From Actinernus sp. WN-2022 (taxonomy: Eukaryota; Cnidaria; Anthozoa; Actiniaria; Actinernidae): DNA of 64,000 bases. A program made the position numbers and the translations under genes. This document shows positions 36,801 to 44,724 of the stretch, piece by piece (positions within the stretch are counted from its first letter, which is position 1; every line of letters begins with the position of its first letter). The DNA lies in contig JAOWCC010001501.1 of assembly GCA_030867875.1 (NCBI GenBank), forward strand, positions 28,912,792 to 28,976,791, written 5' to 3'. The notes under the pieces are model-generated. The model was not told where the DNA came from, did no database searches, and saw only the letters and a program-made list of their open reading frames with translations.

Positions 36801-39800
36801 CTGAAGGTATCCGGTAACCTTAATCGAACCAAACCCGCGTAGAAAAATAGAGATATTGTATTGCATTGCATTGCAGGTCTATGTTAACAAATACCTTGAC
36901 TTGCATGCGCTGACTGTACAATAAACGAAAAATAATGAATAAACTGCACGAGGTCAAATGCCGAATGACGTCATTCGCACCATTGTTTCCAAATACGGTA
37001 ATGTCACATGAATGACAAAAGCCAACTATACCTGGTGGGATTTTTTACCTATTTAAAAAATCGATTGATGTATCGTAGATATCGAGAGGAAGCTGAGAGC
37101 GACAGGCATAAAATGGTAGACGCCATTAGATGTGTATGGAACGAACTCGAGAGACAAAACGCGTTAAACAGGTCATGGCAGATACGAGAGCAGATCAGGG
37201 CTGCTATTAAGATCCAGCGACTGTGGAGGGGATATCGTGTGAGGAAGATATATCCTCGCTCCAAAACGGCCAGCTACTCGAACTACAAGTCACTGGTGGA
37301 GTTGTGCAAGCGGTTGCAAGAACAGGTAAATTTGACTCCTGCAGACAGAGAAATTAAATGAAAATAGAATTCTCAACAAATATTGACATAATATTATGCC
37401 TTTTGCTCGAGCTTTGAACCCTTAATATCAAATATACAGAGGATAATTATACATGGCCGTGCAGAGATACGTTTCTTTTATTTTTTCTATTGTGGCGAAT
37501 GTCGTAATACACGAGCAGCGAACAAGTGTATTACCGGCGGGTTTTTACGCGTGACATGAACGTGTGACGTCAGAGACGTAATATTTTGTGGAAAAATAGA
37601 GGATATTGTAAGAATTCTTAAATTCTCAGTTCATGATTAAAAATAGGCAGGTTCTATTACGCTCTTTTTCTGCTGACTTATTGTTGTGCGCTTAATCCTA
37701 GGAAGGATAATTTGTAGAGGATGGTTACACGTATTCTTTACTTTCTTGAAAAGTCTTATATCATATTTATCTAACATACTACTATACTGATTGGTTCAGA
37801 TAATAGTTTCTTTTATAACATCTGTCTATAAAGCATTGAAGAGTTGTTAATTCTGCCTGAGAAGCTCCATAAACTGTTATACCATACCATATCTTAAGCA
37901 TTACAATAGATCTAAACAGATGGTCAAATTCTTTTTTATATCCGCTTATTATAAATAAGCACTTATTAGCGCTAGATAGCGTTTCCTTGACATGAGTATT
38001 AAACCTATTATCTGTCTGGAATGTTATTCCTAACAATCTAAGCTGACTACATTGCGGAATATTATAAATTATCCTATAAATATTATATTTCAGCCAGTCA
38101 GAGCTCAGCTTTACTATGAAATACAGGGCGGTATTTCATGTTTTTTCTATGAAATACAGAGCGTTATTTCATGGCTAGATCAAGGCCAATCAAAATGCAG
38201 GAAATTTCGCGCCCTTTCTCTATCAGCCAATAAGGATTCAACATTTTGAATACATAATTAGTCTGGAGACGCGCGCGGCCGCCACTCGAAATTTGTGTTT
38301 TCGGGCGAGAAAATTCGCAGTCTATCGTCCAGTAAGTTACTTTGTTTTCGTGATAAATCTTCTTGTAAATATGTTATTTATAGGATAATATGGTTATTTA
38401 AAGGCGAGTTGTTTACCAAAATAACATGAATTTCGAGTGAAATTTTCGCCGGTATTCCATAGAAAACCATGAAATAACCAGTAAGTATATCATAGCTATC
38501 ATTGATGCCTTTCTTTCTAAATATTATTTCTTTGCATTTAGTTGGATTGCAGGACATACCATTTCTGTCAGTGGCGTACTTTTCATATCTTACACCAGCG
38601 AGTGATATATATTATATGAATGATTTAGTTCATGTCGCGTGTAAAACCCGCCCCTCCCTCCTCTCCCTACCTTTTATAAAGAAAAAACAACGAAGTTGCT
38701 ATGATCGTACCCCTCTTTCGAACTCTCGCCATAAGAAAGAGCACCTCAGAGTTAGTAAGAGTACCAAGTTTGAGCATGATATGGTAAATAGACACTGAAT
38801 AGCAAGCTTACAAAACACGCAAAAATAAGAGACGTCTGTATGGATTGGAAGGGCAAGCGTCCCTCCAATCCATATAAACGTCTCTTATTTTGCAATTTTT
38901 GAAAGCTCACCACATGGTAAATATCCAATGAAACGTCCCCAAATTTGGTACACTTAATTACTAATTATAATGTGCTCTTTCTTATGATTGAGTTCGTTTC
39001 TTAATTAGACTACAATTAGATTAACTTTACAAACTCGGCCCAGTCTTTTTTTTCAATTTGGTAGCGGCCAATTATTAGTCATAGAAACTAAGAGCGAGTA
39101 GTCCGAATTGTTTAGAAGAAACGAACTAGTTGTTCAATCTTAAACCGGAATACCCTTTTCTATCCTAACAGATGGATGACCTGAAGTCAGAAATAACAGA
39201 GCTTCGAGAAGGTATTGAATGTAATATTGTTATCGATATAGAGTTTACTTCGTTTTGGTAACTCGTTCTGTTGTGTGTTTCTAACCCATTCCTGTAATTT
39301 TTTGATTAACATGTTTATTACAATGTACTTTAACTGTACTAATTATGTTTAATACTGACCTCAAAATAAGTACCTACTGCTGCAATAAAGCATCCAAGAC
39401 AACAACAGCGACAATAAAGCTTTATTGTCCTCTTTAATAGCTACAGTTCCGGGTCCGGTTGTTCAAGGGGTGGAGAACGCTATCCACTGGAAAAAATCCC
39501 TATCCAGTGGATAGTTTGGTATATATATGTACCAATCAAATTACAGAGATATGGTACAGCACGGTTACGGTAAGATTACGGACATGCCGTAGTTTGCCCC
39601 ACTCATACGAAATCTGCTATAAGAGAGAAAAGCCGGAGGAAGGGATGCTGCGATGCTAGTAATTCCTATAACTGGGGTGATATGTTAAAATATAATATTG
39701 ATGCCCAGTCCAGTAAATCAAGTGCAGTAGGTATTGAAACGTTGATTGTTTTTGTGTAGGTGAAACACACCACGAGCACAAATCAGACGTACATAAGTGG

Positions 39801-42011
39801 AGTATTCCCGAAATCCGTGTGACGAGACCCTCTGTCTGTATCATGCCAGAGGTTATGGTCTCCTGTCTGTCTGGTGAGAGCCAGGGCAGGTCTAGTCCAG
39901 TATTGGAGGACAGCGATACAGTAGTGGAGATCAAGCCGCTAGAAATAGGTCAGTATGGGAAGCATGACGTGGATCAGGACAACTATGATCGAAATGTTGA
40001 TGTTGTACCCCAGGATCAGGATGCTGAGATGACTGGAGATGAGGGAATAAAAGATGAAGCTATGATCAAATGTGATCTGATCAAAGATGAGAGCTACGTC
40101 GTTCTGTCCGATGGAATCGAAGAGACCTATGATCTCACCGTTACAACTGATGGTCAGCATACCAAAGGAGCGTCCAGTGGGATAAGAAACCAGAACGACG
40201 AAGATGAAGACACCACAATAAAACCAGAAACCCAACGTATAGGCGATGTGGGTGAACCGCCAACTGAAAAAGAAGAAACATTAATGACTCAAGGTATTGA
40301 TGTATCTGAAGGGAACAACGAGATGGGATGTTCGAATGAAGCCAGTAAGCATGACAAGATATATGTTGGCAAAAAGGAATATCTTGAAGAGGCTTTCCAG
40401 CCCATCCAAGAAGACTTAGCTCACCAAGTGTCGAGTCCTCTGGTCGAGTTGGTCGAGTTAACCAATAGTACTGAATATGATATCGACAGAGGTTCTACCC
40501 AGCCATTATACACAGACAATGCTAGCCAAGAGGACAAGGGGCCTGAGACCAGCAGCGATCTGAGACTCGACAGCTTAACGGACGTTAACCAGCACGAGAT
40601 ATTGAGTGCGAAGGAGTGTGAAGGAGACATTGCATCAAATGAAAGGCCAAAACCAATTGGAGCGGATAGGGAGAATGATGATCTCATACTTTCTCGAGGA
40701 AAAGTATCTGATAGCTTTCCCCTCCAAGCTGAGGCGGTAAAAAGGACTTCATTGAAACAAACACATTCTATTTCTGAAACAAATCATGATGTAAAAGGGA
40801 ACTCTATTATAAAGTCCCAAAGCCATGTTGATGCAGCCCATTCTACATCGGGCCCTCGAAATGAAACAAGCAAGGATGCCAAATCTACTGTTGGCAAACC
40901 AACATCTGAGAAAACGAGTTACCAGTCCACGGAACCCAACTCCTCTATGGAGCTACCAAGCGATGTGACTACATCAACATCAAATTCTGAATCTCCGAAG
41001 TCCCCAACCAAAGTTGACGGTGTTCCACCTCGGACTAAGAAAAAGCTGCTGCTGAGGAGTACATCGGCAGATACTATGCCAAGGATCCTAAAATTGCAGT
41101 CGTCACTGTCAATGGATTCTCAGGAGCTCAGTTCTTCCCTTAACTTCTCCTCACGTTTGGGTCATAGGGCTGCTATAATGCTATCGGAGCTAAGGTCGGA
41201 GATTGCGAACTTAACAGCACGACAGCTACCTGATATAGATTTACTCGAGAACTCGTCCCGACGCGAGCCTGCAGGAGAAAGTGATGAGTCTACTGATGCC
41301 AACAGGGCTGGGGGTATGCGCGAGGAAAAGAGTGGTGTAGCTGACATACAGATCAGCTCGTTTAAAACCACCAATTCCAGTACCAATCCAACCCATGCGT
41401 CTACTTCAAATACAGCCACTGTTACTTCCACCGTCTCAGCCACTTACAACAACACCAGAAGTTCCAACAAAGTGGATGACTCTTCTAGTGGGAGGGGAAC
41501 GGATTCTTGTGATAGTAGTAGTTCTTGTGAAGTTTATTTTGGAGAAGGGGCATCTCACGAAGACGTGCGATCTATCGTACCTCCAAGGTCATTTCCAATG
41601 AGTATGGCGACTGCAAAGGATAAAACAGGTCAAACAGGTAGCGAGTGTTTCCCTGACACTAAACAAGGAGTCTGTAAAAGTACTGGTGAGACATCACAGG
41701 AAAATAATCGTGATGAAAATGAAAGTGTCTCTGAGACATCCAACAGAAATGAGAAAAGAGACACGAGTTCGGGAAATTCTGCATCTAATGATTCTGGTAA
41801 AATGGAGGCAGCCCAAGAAAGGAGTTCATCACGGAACGATCCTTCTGGTTCAGCGCATGATGGAAGTAATACTCCAAGACAGTCTTATTTCTCTATGCCG
41901 GTTTTCGAGGACATTGAAAGGACATCATTTTCGTTGGAAGATTTCATGGCAGACAGCTTGGAAGAACATCCTCTTGAAGAACATGAACAGTACGACGATT
42001 CGCTCACATGA
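847..42011 (+). CDS. CEP97: Centrosomal protein of 97 kDa (LRR and IQ protein), 19 coding exons
   Basis: CEP97 is a centriole distal-end protein; in vertebrates it partners CP110 to cap the mother centriole and restrain cilium formation. Exons by eye: 847-916, 1336-1454, 5135-5237, 15193-15248, 15374-15432, 16065-16107, 17379-17492, 18170-18252, 20148-20231, 22334-22454, 25045-25081, 25182-25337, 26026-26112, 26575-26778, 28836-29016, 30774-30884, 37079-37325, 39172-39211, 39760-42011. All introns are GT-AG, all phases agree, and the total is 4167 nt (1388 aa plus stop). Match to human CEP97, recalled from memory, runs exon by exon: TLLLHGN, SLAENEI, NPCVM and FDYRPYI are shared. The protein is much longer than the human one (865 aa) because of a larger acidic tail. 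The exact ends of exons 8 and 11 were fixed by phase. No 3' UTR or poly(A) signal was identified. Confidence 0.92.
1716..3020. mobile_element. DNA transposon with about 250-bp inverted repeats (CEP97 intron 2)
   Basis: The arms 1716-1970 and 2766-3020 are inverted copies. They share the GGATGG...ACGGGGA G-rich tract, the TTTAGGTTAGAA-type stretch, and the block with GATGGCGTCGG and its complement. The centre has no coding frame and looks like unrelated insert sequence. The terminal bases are uncertain because the ends are locally palindromic around CCCGCTGTGTGGG. The superfamily is not determined. Confidence 0.7.
3600..3700. repeat. AT-rich low-complexity tract
   Basis: Runs of A and alternating TA dominate (3627-3692). 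This is intronic and no other feature is seen. Confidence 0.7.
4044..4593. mobile_element. TTAA-flanked MITE with AGTGC ends (CEP97 intron 2)
   Basis: TTAA at 4044-4047 and 4590-4593 flank a 542-bp element. Its ends are AGTGCAACTAACCCC and the exact complement, and the inverted arms run nearly 200 bp (4048-4240 against 4390-4589). TTAA duplication is typical of piggyBac and Kolobok superfamilies. The element has no coding capacity, so it is a non-autonomous copy. Confidence 0.85.
4810..4885 (+). repeat. SINE/LINE 3' tail fragment
   Basis: It shares the blocks GTCCCCAATTAG and ATTGACACTTAAAT with the tail of the tRNA-derived SINE at 20390-20632. Only the 3' part is present here. Confidence 0.5.
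7333..7460 (+). repeat. SINE body fragment
   Basis: The blocks GGACCAACACTC and GGTTAGACCTTCACGTCTTC followed by TCGGATAAGGACGT match the body of the SINE at 20390-20632. The tRNA-like head is missing. It lies inside the Academ-like element, upstream of its gene. Confidence 0.7.
7796..12160 (+). pseudogene. Academ-type transposase with XPG-like nuclease and Cys-rich finger, broken
   Basis: The reading starts at [10 protein letters not shown] (7796), with Cys/His-rich N-terminal motifs ([26 protein letters not shown]). A long middle region follows, with [20 protein letters not shown] and [14 protein letters not shown] blocks. Then comes a PIN/XPG-like nuclease, marked by [31 protein letters not shown] and [10 protein letters not shown], then a Cys-rich finger (CSC...CGC...[10 protein letters not shown]) and an acidic tail. 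Breaks: one frameshift near 8165-8200 beside A and C runs, one near 10420-10440, and an in-frame TAA at 11126-11128 after QLTLN, with the same frame continuing to 12160. All key blocks survive, so inactivation looks recent. The assignment uses remembered family motifs, not a search. Confidence 0.8.
12196..12332. repeat. Hairpin element downstream of the transposase pseudogene
   Basis: The arm 12196-12232 (GTTATAGTTCACTTCG, then GGGCATTTATCGCGC) is complementary to 12293-12332. The short loop holds a smaller palindrome. It is either a nested MITE or part of the transposon's own 3' end. Confidence 0.7.
13570..14269. mobile_element. Harbinger-like MITE with poly-G/poly-C arms
   Basis: A 694-bp element (13573-14266) flanked by TAA on both sides (13570-13572, 14267-14269). 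The inverted ends start GGGACCATTCATTATTTATG. Each arm carries long G or C runs (13597-13617; 13719 onward; 14140-14245). A 3-bp TAA/TTA target and GGG-type ends fit PIF/Harbinger. There is no transposase. Confidence 0.75.
14902..15150. repeat. 130-bp direct tandem duplication
   Basis: Two copies (14902-15031 and 15032-about 15150) begin ACTTTTGCTGGCCATGTCG and differ by a few substitutions and a short indel. It is intronic, 45 bp before CEP97 exon 4. Confidence 0.9.
15490..15735. mobile_element. Small repeat element with poly-C end (CEP97 intron 5)
   Basis: It contains repeated AACTGACAAATG-type words. It starts near GATCTGAATGGGGTTAAC and ends near a run of more than 20 C followed by ATTCAGACC, which forms a short inverted end pair. 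I recall similar sequences as dispersed repeats in coral genomes. Confidence 0.55.
16387..16894. mobile_element. TTAA-flanked MITE with AGGAGAACTG ends (CEP97 intron 6)
   Basis: TTAA at 16387-16390 and 16891-16894 flank a 500-bp element whose termini AGGAGAACTG and CAGTTCTCCT are exact complements. There is no coding frame. A C-rich/G-rich purine tract follows at 16916-16937. A similar left end without an obvious partner starts at 53637. Confidence 0.75.
18332..18823. mobile_element. MITE whose inner arm has expanded to nine 31-bp copies (CEP97 intron 8)
   Basis: The left arm 18332-18395 (GCCACTTAGACAATGAGAACC) pairs with 18515-18570 and again with the right end near 18785-18823. In between, a 31-bp unit with CAATGTGATTGGTTCTCGTTG repeats nine times (18538-18816). 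The last three copies carry GTTT for GATT. The repeat unit is a piece of the element's own inverted repeat. Confidence 0.8.
19244..19312 (+). repeat. SINE body fragment
   Basis: It matches GCAAATGGTTAGACCTT and CTCGGATAAGGACGT of the SINE at 20390-20632, without the tRNA-like head. Confidence 0.65.
19866..19995 (-). repeat. Dispersed repeat, reverse copy of 44250-44510
   Basis: Read on the minus strand it matches the second copy at 44250-44510: CCGGAGAAAACC, the CCTCC-rich segment, AACGTGCTAAATTC and CCGGGTCCTGATTTTGATC correspond. It lies in CEP97 intron 8. The type is not determined; the tail of the other copy suggests a SINE or LINE end. Confidence 0.65.
20390..20632 (+). mobile_element. 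tRNA-derived SINE
   Basis: The head has a pol III A box (TTAGCTCAGTGG, about 20399) and B box (GGTTCAAACCCC, 20442-20453). A body with GGACCAACACTC and TTCTCGGATAAGGACGT follows, then a tail with GTCCCCAATTAGCTGC and ATTGACACTTAAATGAAGT. The acceptor-stem ends do not pair, so it is not a tRNA gene. Other copies or pieces lie at 7333, 19244, 46150 (minus) and, for the tail only, 4810. Confidence 0.85.
21933..22187. mobile_element. TA-flanked GAGCGG MITE (CEP97 intron 9)
   Basis: TA dinucleotides flank an approximately 250-bp element ending in GAGCGG...CCGCTC, with the inner words TTTCAATTGAGTGT and ACACTCAATTGAAAA and internal TTGGTTTTG blocks. A second copy is at 26942-27272. I remember this as a very common hexacoral MITE. 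Confidence 0.85.
22906..22987 (+). pseudogene. RecQ-type helicase fragment, Walker A part
   Basis: The translation reads [20 protein letters not shown]. This resembles the RecQ segment in which the Walker A motif (TGFGKS, nucleotide-binding lysine present) is followed by SLIF. It is flanked by stops and is only about 27 codons long, so it is a relic within the left arm of the fold-back element. Confidence 0.6.
23640..23750 (-). pseudogene. RecQ-type helicase fragment, N-terminal part
   Basis: The minus-strand translation begins [20 protein letters not shown] and continues [12 protein letters not shown]. This resembles the start of RecQ-like proteins that are multicopy in coral genomes (motif 0 region, F.EQR.AI). 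Similarity stops after about 37 codons. It lies in the right arm of the fold-back element and pairs conceptually with the Walker A piece in the left arm. Confidence 0.6.
25360..25640. repeat. CAACATGTTGCAAC-rich dispersed repeat (CEP97 intron 12)
   Basis: Multiple copies of GCAACAT and ATGTTGC in both orientations make the segment self-complementary. The open frames across it are by-products of the word repetition. Confidence 0.6.
26325..26495. repeat. 16-bp tandem array, about 10.7 copies (CEP97 intron 13)
   Basis: The unit is ACACATCGTATGCGAT, essentially perfect from copy to copy. Each unit contains ATCG and CGAT arms four bases apart. The array ends 80 bp before CEP97 exon 14. It lies within a repeat element (about 26160-26510) that has a second, reversed copy at 37440-37590 without the expansion. 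Because the unit lacks stops in all six frames, long false open frames appear on both strands. Confidence 0.95.
26942..27272. mobile_element. TA-flanked GAGCGG MITE (CEP97 intron 14)
   Basis: The second copy of the family seen at 21933. TA flanks GAGCGGTTTTC and GAAAACCGCTC. The interior has several GATTGG words in both orientations. Confidence 0.85.
27225..28030. repeat. Segmental tandem duplication, second copy interrupted
   Basis: The first copy runs from about 27225 to 27425 and the second from about 27426 to 28030. Shared blocks are GGCTATGTAATTACTTTGG, GTGATCTCTGGTGCAGTTAT and CTTGACATCGTTC. The first copy includes the right end of the MITE at 26942-27272, so the duplication is younger than that insertion. 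The second copy contains a 397-bp insert. Confidence 0.8.
27468..27864. mobile_element. 397-bp insert with CTCAAC direct repeats
   Basis: CTCAAC occurs at 27462-27467 and 27865-27870, and the uninterrupted first copy (about 27250-27262) shows the empty site. The ends CAGGCATCC and GGATGTATG are weakly inverted. The interior is full of CCTATATTTCC words. It is possibly hAT-like, but the 6-bp duplication leaves the class open. Confidence 0.65.
28185..28684. mobile_element. Tc1/mariner-like MITE packed with CAGCAATTGCTG words
   Basis: TA at 28185-28186 and 28683-28684 flank a 496-bp element with ends CAGTCAAGACGCAAACTT and the complement. The interior is dominated by ATTGCTG, CAGCAAT and AACGATATTGC in both orientations. 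The TA target and CAGT-type ends fit mariner relatives. No transposase is present. Confidence 0.8.
29270..30400. repeat. Degenerate array of GTTCATGATGTGTTCAT words (CEP97 intron 15)
   Basis: About 1.1 kb of T/G/A-rich sequence is built from variants of GTTCATGATGT, GTTCATCGGTTT and CTGTCCATGATGT. Early units (29290-29480) are more regular and period lengths vary. It shows no gene and no hairpin ends. Confidence 0.9.
30885..32708. other. CEP97 intron 16, left part: no gene seen
   Basis: AT-rich intron sequence. Words around 31100-31140 recur in complement near 31400-31440 (TTGTTGGCAATA / TATTGCCAACAA), and the pair near 31740 and 32040 (CTTTCCCAAGATATAG and its complement) suggests an old fold-back element. 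I see no coding evidence. Confidence 0.5.
34440..35460 (+). pseudogene. Non-LTR retrotransposon reverse transcriptase, broken
   Basis: Recognisable RT blocks in order: [18 protein letters not shown] and NNYRPIT (34500-34590), [12 protein letters not shown] (34610-34645), [11 protein letters not shown] (34775-34807), GVPQ (34955), a YTDDTVIY catalytic box where YADD is usual (35052-35075), then [18 protein letters not shown] and [11 protein letters not shown]. Frameshifts occur near 34600, 34668 and 34960 and a stop at 35455, after which similarity is lost. Weak upstream similarity reaches back to about 34030. This is a jockey/RTE/CR1-type element; the clade was not resolved. Confidence 0.85.
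35722..36261. mobile_element. hAT-like MITE nested in the second Academ-like element
   Basis: The element 35730-36253 (524 bp) has ends TAGGCTTTAACACATTATTCC and the complement, flanked by the 8-bp direct repeat CACACGAC (35722-35729, 36254-36261). The 8-bp target duplication and TAGG start fit hAT. The interior is AT-rich, with many GGAATTTTAGA variants. Confidence 0.85.
37440..37590 (-). repeat. Unexpanded reverse copy of the 26 kb repeat element
   Basis: Read on the minus strand, it shares with 26160-26510 the words ACGCGTAAAA, GTATTAC/GTCACAATACAC-type sequence and ATCTCTGCACGGCCATGT. It contains only one CGTAT unit in place of the 16-bp array. Confidence 0.55.
37640..38060 (-). pseudogene. 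Non-LTR reverse transcriptase C-terminal fragment
   Basis: The minus-strand translation [20 protein letters not shown], then [34 protein letters not shown] and [14 protein letters not shown] is the typical segment after the RT palm (LGVTF...H, ANK, YG..VYG.S, FLDRC.KR). Only about 90 codons remain. It is oriented against CEP97 in intron 17. Confidence 0.85.
38061..39171. other. CEP97 intron 17, right part: hairpin only
   Basis: A strong hairpin lies at 38821-38893 (AAAATAAGAGACGT and its complement, with GGATTGGA inside). The flanks 38883-39080 resemble 375-500 of this window. No coding evidence was found. Confidence 0.6.
39172..42011 (+). other. CEP97: CEP97 exons 18-19: coiled segment and long acidic tail
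   Basis: Exon 18 (39172-39211) adds a 13-residue helical piece ([13 protein letters not shown]). Exon 19 is a single 2252-nt exon encoding 749 residues to the TGA at 42009-42011. It is rich in Glu, Asp, Ser, Thr and Asn, with no folded domain that I recognise. Notable spots are a basic patch followed by Ser/Leu-rich sequence near 41035-41160 ([18 protein letters not shown]) and a very acidic end. Such tails are usually disordered and phosphorylated. It is intact along its whole length. Confidence 0.88.
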
Positions 42012-42106
42012 CATATACAGATACAGCGCTATATTTCAGGCGGCCAGATTGGTGTCAGAAGTATGACCGTTTAATCGCAACGCGTGCACTTCGTGATAAT
42101 TACACT
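42012..42106 (+). other. Short downstream flank of CEP97
   Basis: Only 95 bases separate the CEP97 stop from the next MITE, and no AATAAA is seen here. The 3' UTR must end here by a variant signal, or run into the MITE cluster. Confidence 0.4.
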
Positions 42107-42709
42107 TTAAAGTGCCACTACGATCAAATTTTGAGATAGCAATATTTTAGCGTATTTGTAAAGAAAAGTTGCTATACTTTTTGTCTACCCACACCGTTTT
42201 TTTATATGACGATGGGAAGTCTTATTTTTTTGGGTCCGAATCTTGAGTTTTTATGTCCGCCATTACTCTAACCCGTTCCGTGACAGAGCCATGACAGAGC
42301 CAATTTCCAGCGAACGTGACGTCATCTTCTCAACACAACAACATGCGGGGCTACGTTTCACACGAACTTTCGCACGAAATTATAAGTAAAGTACTTGTTT
42401 ATACTATTTTTTCCAAAAAGGAAAGGAAAGAACGAAGTTTTGAATGGAAATACGCATTTACAAGAGCAACTCGTTGAGAAGATGACGTCACGACAGCAAA
42501 CCGCTGGTCGAAAATCTCGAAGTATTTGGAACACACTTCAGTAATGGCGGCCGTGATTTCAACGGTAAACTCTCTGCAAAATTCATACGTTAATTTGGTC
42601 CTTTGTTAATATTTTTCACTGATTTGGATATTTTCGACACTATGTGTCGTTTTGGAAGACAAAAAGGTAGAAAAGAAAATGGTCGAATTTCGTCGTAGTG
42701 GCACTTTAA
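42107..42709. mobile_element. TTAA-flanked MITE with AGTGCCACTACGA ends
   Basis: TTAA (42107-42110, 42706-42709) flanks a 595-bp element ending AGTGCCACTACGA and TCGTAGTGGCACT. It shares AGTGC ends with the elements at 4044, 47395 and 49971. Confidence 0.85.
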
Positions 42710-42735
42710 AATGTTACAGCAGAGTTTGTGTGGTG

Positions 42736-42886
42736 TTAAAGAATGCCAATCAGGATTAATGCTTTGCGAGCTTGAACAATAGAAAACCGTTACAGTCGCC
42801 TTTTCGTACAGCGATTGTAACGGTTTTCTATTGTTTAAATGTAAACACGGGCTCGCAAAGCATTCATCCTGATTGGCATTCTTTAA
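42736..42886. mobile_element. 143-bp TTAA-flanked hairpin MITE
   Basis: TTAA flanks arms AGAATGCCAATCAGGATTAA and the complement, with GCTTTGCGAGC inside. A second inner hairpin (AGAAAACCGTTACAGTCGC against its complement) forms the tip. Confidence 0.85.
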
Positions 42887-43042
42887 ATCACATAACGGTC
42901 TGGTTGGTAATAGGCCTTTTGCAGGAAACAGTCACGTGCTGATATTAATATCACTTCGTTAACCAATCAATTGCGCTCGTGATCCCACGGGAAAGGCTTT
43001 ACTGGACGGCAAACAAACACGCTGTTTTAGAAATATTGACAT

Positions 43043-44247
43043 TTAAGGACGGTGCCTACTATTGTCAGCGCGCACGCCGTTCTGCGCATCTTGCGTTCCG
43101 CGGGTCATCCCGCGAGACAGGCCATTTGCAAAATTATTTTGAAAAAGCTTTGTTAATTGTTTAATTTTACAGACAGAAAGATGAAGGATTATAAAATACG
43201 GTCAAAAAATATGCTTGAGAAATGAACGATTTGGGAAATATTTAAATTCCACTACACGGCCACGAAAGACAATTTTCAGCTTAAATGGTATTAAAACAGC
43301 CGTCTATTTCAATGATTTATCGTGGGGAGATGGTCGAAGAATCGTAGATTTAGGAGATTTACCCGACCAATTGAATGAAGGTTGTTTGGACTGCCATGAA
43401 TCACTGCTGTCTTTTCGCCCAGCGCCTTGTGCTTTACGGGCCTGTCGATGCTTTCGAGTTTCGTCAGTTTTGTGAATACGGTCAAATAAGCTTTGTGAAA
43501 ACGGGTAAAGCTCTTGGAAATCCAAAGAAGAATGAAGAAGGAAGGACTGTATGGAGTTTGAGCATAAAGGAAGCAGCAACAGGTTTGATTTCAATGAAGA
43601 AAGTCGAAAGATGGGACTGACTTTTTTCCCCACCGCCATCTTGGAAATCTCCCAGAATGCAATAAAAGAAACCAATTTTCAGACTTACTAGGGAGGCCTT
43701 GGTAAAAAATGTCAATTTTTGAAAATAAAATTTGCGATAAAGAGGCCTACCGTCCACATAACTTTTTAAAACGCGTGGATAAACCCATTTTTTCTTTTTG
43801 TAATCTATAATATAGAAGCTAAACAACGTTTACATATATTTTTTGTCTTTATAAAATTGAAACTTGATGTCCATTTCGGCAAAAAATATGTGTCTGTTCA
43901 TGGTCACTAATGAAGCTTACAAAGCCAAATTTGTACAAAAAATGATAGTTATTGTAAGATAAATGGTTTGATTGGCATCCTTTGTGAAGAACGCTATGTC
44001 TAACGTTTTTTGTCCTAATATTTTGCCAGATAACCCAAAATATTAATCGAATTAAAAAATAGTTTCTCGGACAAAGAAAATTGCTGAGTCAGCACTTTTT
44101 TCGATTTTCATCCTTAATTATCTCTCTTAAACGTATGGGTACCCCATAAAAAAAATTCTGATTTCAAAAGCTCCTTAGGGGGTTCAAACAATCCATATAG
44201 ATTTTTAGAAAACAAATTGGTTTGCAATTAGTATGCACCGTCCTTAG
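43043..44247. mobile_element. TTAAGGACGGTGC transposon, 1.2 kb
   Basis: The left end GGACGGTGC after TTAA (43043-43046) pairs with GCACCGTCC at 44235-44243, followed by TTAG. Interior frames (43215-43826, both strands) resemble nothing I know. I remember this terminus as a frequent coral repeat. It is non-autonomous. Confidence 0.75.
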
Positions 44248-44249
44248 GG

Positions 44250-44510
44250 GAGCCGGGGTGGCTCTAACCTCTGAGGCCCAGGTCCCCCGGACGCGGCGCC
44301 GTATGTGAGTTGAGTTTGTTGGTATCTCGCCCTTGCTCCGAAGGTTTTTCTCCGGGTTCTCCGGTTTTCCTCCCTCCTCAAAAACCAACACGCTACATTC
44401 TAATTCGATTTGTGGTTTAGCCGGGTCCTTGCTTTGATCATCCCCTACGATCAGGACCCGTTAGAAATTCAGAGATATCATATAAGTGCCTTTAAATAAA
44501 TAAACTCAGA
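44250..44510 (+). repeat. Dispersed repeat ending in AAATAAATAAA
   Basis: A GC-rich head (GGACGCGGCGCCGTATG), pyrimidine-rich middle (TTTTCTCCGGGTTCTCCGG) and A-rich tail (GTGCCTTTAAATAAATAAAC) suggest a SINE-like or LINE-end element. The reverse copy is at 19866-19995. Confidence 0.65.
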
Positions 44511-44724
44511 TGTTTGCTGCGCCGTCTCTGTGATGTACTACGAAATTCAAACCTCGTGATAGAAGATGACAAAGCTCAAAGTGCATATCAGTCCCTAAAT
44601 ACAGGAACTGCTCAACAGATACCAAACTGCCCTTGACTGCTAGACGACTGGGCACTAAACAAGCACATTTCTAAACATTTGTCACACTTCGAAGGTGGAT
44701 GTTGATTATCACGGTCGCTTTTAG

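Larger units (their letters stand above)
32709..36823. mobile_element. Second transposon with Academ-like termini (CEP97 intron 16)
   Basis: TTAA at 32709-32712 and 36820-36823 bracket termini AAGGTTACCGGATACCTT and AAGGTATCCGGTAACCTT, the same as the 7.9 kb element at 5431 apart from one or two bases. The left 230 bp also match 6660-6780 in reverse. No transposase remains. The interior holds a LINE relic (34440-35460) and a nested hAT-like MITE (35722-36261). Confidence 0.75.
28836..37325 (+). other. CEP97: CEP97 exons 15-17: three IQ calmodulin-binding motifs
   Basis: IQ1 is at residues of about 470-490 ([17 protein letters not shown]), IQ2 at about 498-517 ([15 protein letters not shown], split between exons 15 and 16) and IQ3 at about 584-603 ([16 protein letters not shown], exon 17). 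Between IQ2 and IQ3 is a charged helical stretch ([20 protein letters not shown]) that aligns with the FRFLWNQ region after the human IQ motif. IQ motifs bind calmodulin; human CEP97 is annotated with a single IQ. Exons are 28836-29016, 30774-30884 and 37079-37325. Confidence 0.9.

Noticed and set aside
43215..43826. Overlapping frames of 81-123 codons on both strands
   Set aside because: They lie inside the TTAAGGACGGTGC element and resemble no protein family.
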